This document shows positions 48,201-60,200 of a stretch of 64,000 bases of DNA, one piece after another (position 1 is the stretch's first letter; the number at the start of each line of letters is the position of its first letter). The stretch comes from Aurelia coerulea. Lineage: Eukaryota; Cnidaria; Scyphozoa; Semaeostomeae; Ulmaridae. The notes beneath the pieces were generated by a model, which had not been told where the DNA came from, did no database searches, and was given only the letters and a program-made list of their open reading frames with translations. Where the stretch lies: contig CM076957.1 in NCBI GenBank assembly GCA_039566865.1, forward strand, positions 4,907,896-4,971,895. Reading direction: 5' to 3'. The position numbers and the translations under genes were made by a program.

Positions 48201-51200
48201 ATTTGTTTTGTCAACGCTCCAAATATATTTAAAGATGATACCGGGTGCGCCAAAATAAACTATGCACGTTTGACAGGCCACAGTAAATCGTACACTAGAC
48301 CGATTTTGAAGATTCATGACTTAATCTTTAGCAAAAAGCCTGAATTAGATTCTAGAATTTTTTGCAAATTTTTCTGCTTTCAGTTTTTAGAGCTAGATGC
48401 GATCTTCTTAAAAGTTTCGTTCTCGAAAGCACTGAAAACGATACAAAACGTCGATCAAATTCTCTAAAGAGTCGACATGGATAGACAAAGAGAAAACTTG
48501 TTCGCGGTGATGTGGAACTTAGAAATCGATACAATTAATCGATTTCTAAATCCCAAATCATTACGAATAAGTCGATTCTTTAGAAAACTTGGTCAATGTT
48601 TTTTTATCGTTTTCAGTGTTTTCGAATACTAAAATTTTAAGAAACTCGCTTCTAGCTCTAAAAACTGAACATTAAAAAATTTGCAAAAATTCCAGTGTCT
48701 AATTCAGGCTTTCTGCTAAAGATTAAGTTATAAATCTTCAAAATCGGTCCAGTGTACGATTTATTGTGGCCTGCCAAATGTGCATAGTTTTTTTTTGGCG
48801 CACCCGGTATACCTTGGAAAATAATGTTATCCTTGAACTACTTGCTAAAAAGGAAATTTTAAGTCGACCCTGTAATCAAACATTGATGATTTTTCAAACA
48901 GAAGTACCTTTTTGAACACCCGGTATAGACTTGAAAGTATGTACCAACTTTTGACGCACAGCCCACGGGGGGGGGGGGGCTTCTTCCATGGTAAAGGTAC
49001 CCGGGGATGTGCCGCGACGAAGGGTATACTTTTTAGCCAAGGGGATACTTTTTTTGCAATTATGGCCAGCAACGGTCTAGCTAAGGCTATCATTTTTGAC
49101 AATATTGGTCTAGCGAACGGTCATGATATCAAATTTGGTACAAATCGGACAATATTGGTCAAAGAAATAGTCAAAATTGGTCTAGCCAAGGGTACCATTT
49201 TCGTAAAACTTGGTCCAGAAAATGGTCAAATTGATCTAGCCAAGGGTATCATTTTTGTAAAAATTAGTCTAGCCAACGGTACCCTTTTGAAGATGGTCGC
49301 GGCAGACCCCTATCAAAAATTTGGCCAAGAACCTCCCCCCCCCCCCCCCCCCCCCCCCCGTGGCACAGCCTATTTTCGTGGGTTTTCTCCATTTGAAAAA
49401 CTCTATATTCTCGATTTTAATGTGACCCTCAGAATCTGAAACCAAGCAAAATTATATAGCAAAGAAACCGAACCTAGTAACCTGAAATTCTTATTATCTA
49501 ATTCACCCACCTCAGTAATTCAAGCATTATTCTGTCATTTGAATTTGAGCCATCTCCTAACCAAATAATTACAAAGTAGATCCTCTACGCTTACTATGCC
49601 GAGAATAAAACATGAAAATCGCAGACTTTTTAATTCCATGTTTTGAATTCCCTTTAGAATCGTCCCGTAGCCGATGAGGATATAATCGCGCCAACTAGAT
49701 GCTCTGATGAAGGAAAGATCGATTGGTAATTCTTTATTTATCCCTGTTGGTTTATTATTTCTAATTGGCCCTAAGATTGTTATCATGTGTCAAGTATGTG
49801 GCTTTGATATTAAAAGCACTTAATTTCAAGAACTATCAGTTAAAGAGTTATTGTCACCCAGGTACCTTCGCGGGCTGGGCACCAGGTAGCCTGCGTGCAG
49901 TCTTTCTTTTGTAAATTCAAAGAAACAGAAAGTAGCTATAAAGACTGCGCAGCGTCAATAGATTTCTTGTATGGGTGACTCAGCAAAATGAAATCAATGA
50001 ACGTTTAATCTGTTCTATCAAACTGTTCAATTTCAAACAAACACAAAACAAATACGCTACATAGGCTGATTGTGTTGCGGTTTGGAAAAGCTCTAACCAG
50101 GTTCTAATTTGTTCATATCACAATGGATTTATGCATCAAAATACGAATTGTTGCTTACAAATGCGCAGTCTTTCTATTTTCTCGTTCTTTCAATTTTACA
50201 CAAACGAAAGACTGCACGCAGGCTAGGCACCAGGCAATTTCACCTCAAAGTCAAAATGCGGCTCACGCAGATAATATGGATCGAAGATGAAGGTGAAGTT
50301 GCGGTTTTTAGCGCCAAGCACTGGGATCACAGAAGTAGCTAAGTGCTAATCGAGTCCGCGACCCCTTGCCATGATGCTCTAGTAGTGGGGCTCTACTGGG
50401 AATCGAGCCCTGTCTGCCTGACTGTTCTGGCTGCAAAATCAGGGGATTACACCACTGCGCCACAACAACTTCCACACTGCAGCAGTTAGGCTGGTAGAAG
50501 ACTCCTGAATTCAAACTTTTATATCGGTTCACTCCTTTCTATCTTCCCATTTGGAATAAATTCAATTTTCAGACACCACAAAGGACCCTACGTGACAATG
50601 GCTCTTTCAAGAAGTTCCATGAAATCATGACACGAGTTTCGCTATGAAGATCTTAACAAAACCTCGAATAGAAACTTGAAAAGAAACTTGACCTGAAAAG
50701 CCGAAATGTGCTTTTGGGTAGGATTCTAAATTTAATTAAGAACAAAGAATATAATTAATGATTTACTATAATTTACTACATTCGATAATTACTATGATTA
50801 AGAACAAAGATTTTTAATGTGACTGGTAACTTGGGTGCTTTGTGGAGATAGTTGTAAATCATTAACATGAATCAAATAAAAGGCCGAGACAAGAGTCTTG
50901 TGGTACTTCACAATCAATGTCATCTAATTCTAAGGATACACCATAGGCTTTTACAGAAATGAATTCTATTATTCAGATGACGCAAGCCAAGTATTTTTTT
51001 TTTGAAGACCAATCATGCCGTATTTTTTCCGGTTTTAAGTAAAATTTTGTGATCAATGATGGCAAAAACTTTTGATGTCAATAAATAAGATCGCTGAATA
51101 CCAAACTCTGTCCATGTTGAAATATCAGTCATTGGTACAGTTAAGCAGACAGGTGACAAAAAAGTGCAGTGAGCTAGGCCGACACTGTTTATAAAAAAGG

Positions 51201-54200
51201 AACTCGTTTTTATCCAGGTATTATGAAGTTAATTTTGAATCAACTTTTTGAAATCCTTCGACAGAAATGGAAGTACTGAAATCGGTCTGTAATGAAATCG
51301 ATCATTAGACTAAGAATATGACATATATTTAATGATCTTTGTTGCTTTCATGCCTCACTGTGTTGTAATACACATTTAGAAAGACCACTTTTCGTTCTTA
51401 AATCTCTTTGTCATTCCTCTTGGTTGTCCTACAATCTTGGACATGAATTACTGGACTTCTGCTGGAACTTTCAATTCCCACCTCTCCACTCCCAAGATCA
51501 ATGTTGTTATTGACGTCGAATTTCATGCTTGATGGGAGCAGAAGCCTTTCCACCAAAATCTCATATCAGACCAACATTGATCAATAGGTGGGGGGCGGGG
51601 GGAATTCTGCTTGAAATTCGATCACATACAGTCCGGATATATTTTGTCCACGATTGTAGCTATTCTGAATTCAATTTTAGCTCCTTTCCTCTTATTCCCT
51701 GCTCCTTCTTTGTCTTTCCGCCCCTTTTTTGAAATTTCCACTTGAAATGTTTACATCTCAGGTTGGTCCTCGCCAGCTGAAAATGTTGGAATCCTTGTTT
51801 GTTTCTTTTTGTTGATCATTCTCTTGGCCTTGCTTCTCAAACGACATAAATCCCTCGTTTTTTTAAAGGAGCAGTCAGACGCAAAATGCGGCTAGCAGAT
51901 TCTGCGTGTCACAATCCAATTCGTATAGGCCTAAATACCACAACATGTCTACTATACATTTTTTTTCGCTGAAATTCTGATGAAATTAATTGAGCAATGA
52001 ATCCAGTAGTGTTTGAGACGCTTCTATCCACCTTTCGTTTCACCAAGCATCATAAATCTGACTCAAAACCATATTCTTTGGTGAGTTTCTTGTCCACTTC
52101 GACTTGTAGATTGTCTCTTCGCAGCTTCAACGTTGCTTCAGCAAGATCGCTGTTTACGACTTTCAGGAATTTGTGATAGACAAAATAACTTTGCAAATAC
52201 ATGAAATCGACATAGACGAACAATATCTGTCAATTAAATCCCTGAGATTGTCAAGAACAACATCGATGGAAATGGATTGAAATGTGCGATAATCCAATTC
52301 AAAATCTCCATTGACGAGTCGATGCTAAGCCTAAGCACTTTTCATACAAATACAATGAAAATGTCCCGCGCAACGTCACGTCTGACTGCCCCTTTAAGAC
52401 TTTCTCAAGTTGAAACACAAACAACACTGATGCGGCCATTTCCTATTTTCTTCCTTCGACAACAAAACGAAAATGAGGTTGAGGCCAAGGTCCACCACGG
52501 ATTTGAGTTCCACGTAAAAATGAGATGGGTCTGTCGTGCGCTGTTTCTCGTTGGTTCCTCGTTTACCAAGGTTGATAACGCAGCCACTACCATATATTGA
52601 AGCATGTTCGGACACCATACGATTTTGATCGGTCGTTGTATTGTTGCGCACGCTTTTCAAAACGAATCAAGGTAACGAGCCTTGTACCATCTCATGACAC
52701 GCTTATAGCTTTCTGATTGGATAAGAAACAGCGCATGACAGACCCTAGACTTATGACGATGAGTCTCTTGTTTGCCTGTGCTCTTTGACTTCAAGATGGC
52801 GCTTCAGTCAACAGAGACTCAAATTATTACTCTGAAAAAGCTGACCCTATTTAGGCCAAAAACAATGAAGTTCGAAACTATCGAATGCAGAAGATAGGGT
52901 CAGGTTTTTAACTGTTTCAAAATGAGTCCCTGTTGAGCAAGGTACCGCAGGGATACAAGGGTCTCATCGACATAAATCTAGACAGACCCATATCATTTTT
53001 ACGTGGAGCTCAGCTCCAGATCAGTGGTGAACCTTGGCCCCAACCTCACTTTCGTTTACAGTAGTTTCAGTTGTCGAAGGAAGAAAAATAGAAAATGGCC
53101 GCAGCAATGTTGTTTGTGTTTCACCTTGAGAAAGTGTTGAAAAAACAAGGGATATATGTCGTTTGAGAAGCAAAGCAAATAGAATAATCAATAAAGAATC
53201 AACCAAGGACAATTTTGGAAAGAAATTTACTTTGATCAAGAGCCCTTTGATATCGTCCTAGGGCCCTTACTCAAATTAGAAGAATATTTACCTCTCCTTT
53301 TTATATCGCTCAGTTTTTTATTTCAAAAGGACAGTCATGATTTTCCCTTGAAAGTGGTTTATTTCTTTACAGCGGAGTACTGCTCACATCGACACCAAAA
53401 CCTTGTAGCTCAAAGACAAATGCAGACAAACAAAATGTTCCAAACAAGGTTAGATTGCTTCTATATTTATTTCTTAGAGTGAGGTAAAAATGTACCACTT
53501 CTGTAAAAAAGCTCGACGATACCACTTTTCACCAATATACCAGAAAACCATTGAGATAAGGAGGGAATGACTTCAACTTGGAGATTTTTGCAAAGAAGGC
53601 CTACTTGAATCTGCAACCCCTTGTCATAACGCTTTCTCTAGGATTATTGGAAATTACCTGAAGGTTTCTTCAAGCAGTTCATTTGAAAGAATAGGAAAAT
53701 AATATTTTACCACGGGGGGGGGGGTGGGTTCTTCCATAGCAAAGGTACCTAAGGGATGTGTCGCGACGAAGGGTATACTTTTCGGACTTCTAGTATAGCC
53801 AAGGGTATATTTTTTTGAAATTTTGGTCTTGCCATGGTCTAGCTAAGGGTATGATATTTGACAATATTGGTCTACGGAACCATCAATTTGTCAGCTAAAG
53901 TAGTCAACAAAGCCTTTAAAGTAGGAACTTCATCCCGACAACTCATTTTTGCTGATAAAAAACTAACAAATGATAGAAAATCGACATTTTGAAATTCCCG
54001 AGTTCAAGCCAAAAATTTTGAGATATATGCTCACTCGAAAAGCTTGGAAATGAAACTAGCCCAGGGTATCATTTGTTCAATATTAGTCTAGCCAAGGGTA
54101 TCGTTATTGTGGAAATTGGTCTAGGCAAGGGTACCATTTTCATATATATTAGTCTAGCCTACGGTACCACTTTGAATATGCTCGCAGCAGACCCCTACCC

Positions 54201-57200
54201 ACAATTTTGCCAAGAACCCCCCCCACCCCGTGGATTTTACACTATTTTTTTTTAAATTTGACGAAGATTCGACATCTATGTTGACCCCTCTCATTATCTA
54301 CTTTCTTCTTGATTATCTCCTCTTCATAACTATCGTCTTAACAGTGACACAACCCCCGTTAGCAAAGGCCCAACTAGCTTATCGATACGGTGAGTAACTT
54401 CAATCTTGTGGTCTGCAAAATTCCTTTAAATCTGCAAGCTTAAGTATAATTTCGTCATTCTTCCAGAAACTGGAAAACACGTTTTTTATAAGAAGTTGCT
54501 GATGAGAAACTCTACTGCTAAGACTTTAAGAAGCTACAGTACTGGAAAAATGATTTTAGAAGTTATTAATTTCACTTGCTTCCTGTATCTCATTACTCGG
54601 AACATCTAAACATTGGAAAAGCTTCAAGAAACCTTGTTTTAAAATGTTGACGAGGGCACGGAAAGTAAATAACGTTTTATGCTGAGTTTTAGTCATCTCT
54701 AACCACTCACATTGGTCAGCAGTGGTAAGAGATTATGTTGTTCTTTCCAAAGAAATGGTGCACCCTCCCCCCTCCATGGTTAGTCATTGGTCTCAACTGG
54801 TTCGGTTTAAAAGCCGTAGGCTTGCCTTACTAATAATTCAACTGAATCAGAGTTTCCTGGTTTACAGTTAAAATCTTATTAGCAAGGGCAAAGAGCAGGA
54901 AATATTTGGGAAACATAGTCATTCGCATGCTAGAGAAAAAACACAGTCATCGACATTTTAGAGAAGTACAGTAAGGTTGGCGGTAAAAGTCGCTAAAATT
55001 GGAGTAGAGACAGCTTGGAATAAGGGTCGTAATTAAATTGGAGCAAAGATAGGGGTTTCCTGGCTGGTTTAGAGTCATATGTTCCTTATCCTAGCAAAGA
55101 AGGGGAAATACTTAAGAAACATAGTCATTGACACGTTAGAAATATACAGTTAGGATGGTAGAACATAGATTCCAATCTTTTTGTGTAAAATTTATATCAA
55201 TCATAAGTTTCTTGTAAAATTTCCAAAAAAATTAGAATATTAGCAAGAAAAATTTTACTTCGTAATTTCCAAACTGTTTGATGTAACTTATTTCGAAGAA
55301 CACCATAGTTTTGCCTACAATATTAGTCTTACTGATCAAATATGAAATGAAAAAATAGTTTCCTAAATTGAACTTTCCCAGTACTTGAGTTTCTTACGCC
55401 GAGAAAAAGATTTTTTTGGCGACTTGCTCTATGAATTTGGGTCAGCTGAGTTTCTTGTAGGCAGTTTCTCATAAAAAAAATACGTGTATTCATAAGATAT
55501 TGATCCATTTAATACAGTAAGCAAAGGCTTTTATGAATTGGTTTTGGACTCTCTTGTGGTATAGTCGTGTAGGATCTTCTTGGGTGTCGAACAAGATCTT
55601 GTAAAATTTTAAAAATTGTAAGCTTTACTTCATTTGACTCCCATGTTATCATGAATTTTTGCACACGTTTTTGTAGGGTTAAAAAGAATACGTGTATTCA
55701 TGAGATATTGATCCATTAGGCTTTTAGACTGGTTTTGGACTCTCTTAGGAGGGTGTGAACAAGATGAACATTTGACTCCCATGTTATCATGCACACGTTT
55801 ACAGGGTTTCAGGGTATTATCTTTGAGGTTGAATTACTTGACTTGCTTAGGAGGGAGTGGAGAAAACATCTACATGTGAAAATCAGGAATACGTTTTCTG
55901 GTTTGGAGTTGGCCAGTAAAGTCCAGCATAAATCAGACTAAGCAACCATCTTTAGTGCCTCATTTGTGAGAGTAGCCTCTTTCTTATCTTCCTGAATCAT
56001 CTGAGCTTTTAAAATTGAATGATTTTGCGACTCAAACATCACGAAGCCATTAATTCGCTATATCACTTTGCATATGGACAAACTTAAAATCTGTTAAAGC
56101 CTCCAAGTAAAACATCTTCACGTGATGATGCCATAGACTAATTACTTGAGTCCCTTAGATCCTTGCAGTAAGCCTTGCTCAACAGGGACTCGTGAGGAAA
56201 CATACACATTCATCAATTGAATGATGATCGAAGCACTGCCGGGCACTTTTCGACCGTCACGCCTCGAGAAACGTAATGTAATGAAATCACGTTAAGCAGA
56301 CAATGAGCAAAGACGTATTCTGGATACAATAAAGAAGGCTCGTTTTACATGATGAATGCAAAATAAGTCTTGTGATTCAACGATTTGTATGTTTTTTAAG
56401 GGGCTCCGTCGTCATACAGTAAACAAATCCGTAAACCCGCACGTGTCGCCGATTATCCATTGTTCATCCATTGTTCTCTGCAGAAGCGACCGTTAAAAAT
56501 CCACTTCTATCCGAGCAATCCTAGAAGATATGAAAGTTTAATGATTAATGCCCAAACAGCAACTTTCATTTTGAAAAAATACGAAAATCTTGAGTGATAT
56601 CACCTTTCAAAAAAACTGCAAAAATCATAGTTTTGTTTACATTTTGACGACGGAGCCCTTTTAAGACTTAAAGTTATCCGCGGGGTGTCCAGCCAGCTTC
56701 TGCAACGAATCTTCCAAATCTAGTTAACTGCATCAATCGAAAAAGTTAAAAAGCCATTGCTCTTTACCAAATCTCGCACTCTGATTGGTACCTCAAGATC
56801 TTTCGTGCGAAGGGCCAAACATGGCCAACATTTTCGTAATGATGCTTTGAGTCATTATCGATCGATTTTACATCACGAAGGCAAAGAGCGCAAGAAAAGA
56901 GGGAATTGCAGTGCAGTAGTAATTCTGATGAGTAAAGTCCCATGATACTGCCGCTTTTAAGTTATTTAGATCACTTTTTTTCAATCAAATTAGATCATAT
57001 AAATGCAAAGAAAAAAGACAGTTTATGCATTTGAAATTCATTCCCCGATTCAAAAAATAAAACCAATTTATTAATTCATTTCTAGGACATACACTTTATA
57101 AGCAGTTCTATTTCTTCTTCGTTGACCTAAGGATACTTTGAGAGAGATCGTTGTTTTGATTGGCATTCTTTGTTGAACAAAAAATGCTGATTACTTCATT

Positions 57201-60200
57201 GCCCATTGTTCTATTGTTCTACTATCTATTGTTCTAAATCAGCATTTATTGGAGCAGATATCTCTTGCTTCTAAGCACAGTAAATGTGCAGATAGGGTGT
57301 CTGCAGCCATGATGCAACTCTGAAATTGACCCCAACAGTCGTTCTTGCATGCTGTTCTCTTGATCGTTTGAATCTCATCTTCAAATTGTCTAGTGATTTC
57401 TTTACTCCTAACCATGGCTGGTAGGACTGCTGCGCAGATGATCATGGACAGGACGAGGAATGATGTCATTTGAATTGCCATTTTGAGATCTGGGAATAAT
57501 AAATGATATCGTAAGATTTTAAGTTAAAGGCAATGTGTCCATGTAAGTACAGCCGCGTATACACTCTTTTCTTTTTATAAGAATAATGTTTATAAGAATA
57601 TTCAGGCTCAGAATCATCCAAATTTTAAGAATATTATAAGAATATTGCCAGCCTCAGCTCGCATATTTGTGTCTCATTTTTCAGCAATTGCCTCTTTTGT
57701 GATGTTCATAACAGAGAATCGCATGACTGATATAAATACTTTAAGAATATGTTCAGGCTCAAAACGAAACTTTTTTAAGAATATCGAGGCTGGACAAAAT
57801 TTTAAATATTCTTATTAAAAAAAAGAGTGTACTGGTTGGTAATATGTGATAAAATATTTTAAAAAATTCCTTGTGTGTATATTGTTCTTTAGAAAATTGT
57901 GTTATGATAATGAGTAGGTGAAAGCCTTGTTTTCTTATATTTGGCCTAAGTTCGCGAAGATCTGTAATTAATTCTTTGATAAGAACCTATTTAAGAACCT
58001 TGTATCCTGTTTTCAAGAATAGTTTCATGTGCATAAGAACCTAAACAGGGTGATTTCAAAATGTGCACATGCTACAAATCTTTACCAAATCACCAAAAGT
58101 TGATTTTGTTGTCGACCTTGAAAAAGCCTTTTTGTGTATTCTTTTCAAGGACCAACTTAATTTTGGCGTTGATCTTTTTATTCCTGAAGAAGACAGAAGC
58201 TCCAAACCCACCTTTGAGAAATAGTATTTTACAATTCATCATGTTTTAAGCTAAAGAGTTGTGTTTGAAAACGAAGTTTATCGCGGATGGAAGCAACCCT
58301 TTCAAGGGTGTTTCGGGTTGAAAATTCGAATTCATGATAATTGTTTTGAAATTTTAGAGTATGCTTCAAGTCCAGGTAGCTCGTGGAAGCCTAAATTCCC
58401 ACAAATTCAAAAGCATTGTGAGACTTCATATTATATCTTAAATCAATTTGGTCTTTGTCGCGTATGCACAAACAGAACATACCAAGATCAGTGGAATAAT
58501 CAAAATTTGTAATTTCGCAATTTTTAACAACTTTCACTTTCCATTGGATCCTCAATAATTTCTGACAAGTCATCAACATTTGTAAAAAAGGAAACTGATT
58601 TATTTCTGCAAAACAGAGAAGTTGACATTTTGCTCCGACAATTTGACGAAGTAAAAGTTTTGTGATCATACGTTAGCTTTTGATTCTCGCTTCCTAAAAT
58701 CCATACGCAATCAGTAAATTGTTAGAAATGGATAAACATTGCTTCAGAACATTATTTCCAGTGATGACACCGTTGAATCAGAAAAATTCCCAGACGCTTA
58801 AAAACGTGTATGCGTGTAGCTTTGAAAGACTGTAACTTGCATAATATTTATCCGATTCTGAAAAACTGATAATATTTGAGTAATTAACATTTCAACTTAG
58901 ATATGGAAATGTATTTTGTCAAAATAGGTCAAATCATTTTGAAGTTACAAGCGATCTTGCAAAAAATTTTAATCTCCAAATCCTCCAAAGCAGGTTTAAA
59001 ATCCTTGATCAAATTTGCTAGCAACCCACTTTCTTGATAACGGAAATTGCTGAAAAAGGGCTGCGTGGCAGTCCCAAGTGTATGAATATATGCAGAAGTC
59101 TCTTTAGTTACCCTGAAAGATTTTAGACCAGCATAGCCCGATTTTGATAGCCACAGGGCTAAATTGTTTGTAAATTTGATCAAGAATATTGGCCCTGTTT
59201 TGGTGAATTCTAAGATGGAACTTTTTTATGAAATCTCGTATAACTGGAGAATTACACGGCCGATTTTGACAAACTAAATTTTTGTATCTAAGTTCACATG
59301 TTAGCTGCATGAAAACTATCAGTTTATTGGAGTCTAACGAATAATTTCAAAGCTACAGTCTTCCAAGCGTTCAAAGGTTTGAACATTTTTTACTCACGCG
59401 GCATAATGTGTTCCGATGTTTAATAGTTTCCGAATGCAGAAAAAAGTCAGCTGGAAACGTTTCAAATATATATTGAAAGCGAAAAAACAACAAACAATTT
59501 TTAAGATAGCGTATTCGAAGTTTTTCCAAGCTTTGTAATTTTCCGAAGCAATATATTGAAAACGAACGAACAACGAGCAATTTTCAAGGTAGCGTATTCG
59601 AAATTTGTCAAAGCTTTGTAATTTTCCGAAGCAATTTACATGAATCTCTTTAAGATAATTACAGAAAACTTACTTTTTGATGATGGGTCTTTTGTAGAGT
59701 AGAATTCGTGATGTCTTCTTTGAGGTGTCTTGAAAGCTGTGGTGATTTCTCGAGCATTCGCTCTCGATTTAAATAGAATTTGTGTTTGCTTATAGCGGGG
59801 AAACATACACAACAACCGGAGCTGTTTAGTTTGCTAGTTAAATGAAGTGATAAGCTCGAATCACTTAATTGTGCGTGTCACTACGTCAGTAAGAGCTGAA
59901 ATAAGCTATAAATTAGTTTTTGTCCTTCTACAAAAACAAACATCCGCAAGTGAACGTGCTCCCAATTTTGAATTTACATCTTTTATCTTCTGACCTCAAC
60001 TGTACGTGAGGTAAATCAGCGAGTCATATCTTTCGTTTCCTCTATTAGAGCGAAATTGTTAAAGATATTATATGATCCGAGTAGGAAAGGCTATCGCCAT
60101 CGTGCTTGTCCAGTATAGTTTTTAGATCTCACTGGCTCTTTGTATTTGTTTTTTAAAGTGCAATAATTATATCCCTGCTGGCTTGTCAGTGTGGTGCGAT

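Noticed and set aside
48912..49439. 175-codon plus frame over the hAT-like MITE at 49 kb
   Set aside because: It begins before and ends beyond the element and translates its internal minirepeat and C-run, so it is not a conserved gene.
52277..52600. 107-codon plus frame
   Set aside because: It crosses the boundary of the nested TTAA element (52393) into the host foldback arm, so it cannot be an ancestral gene.
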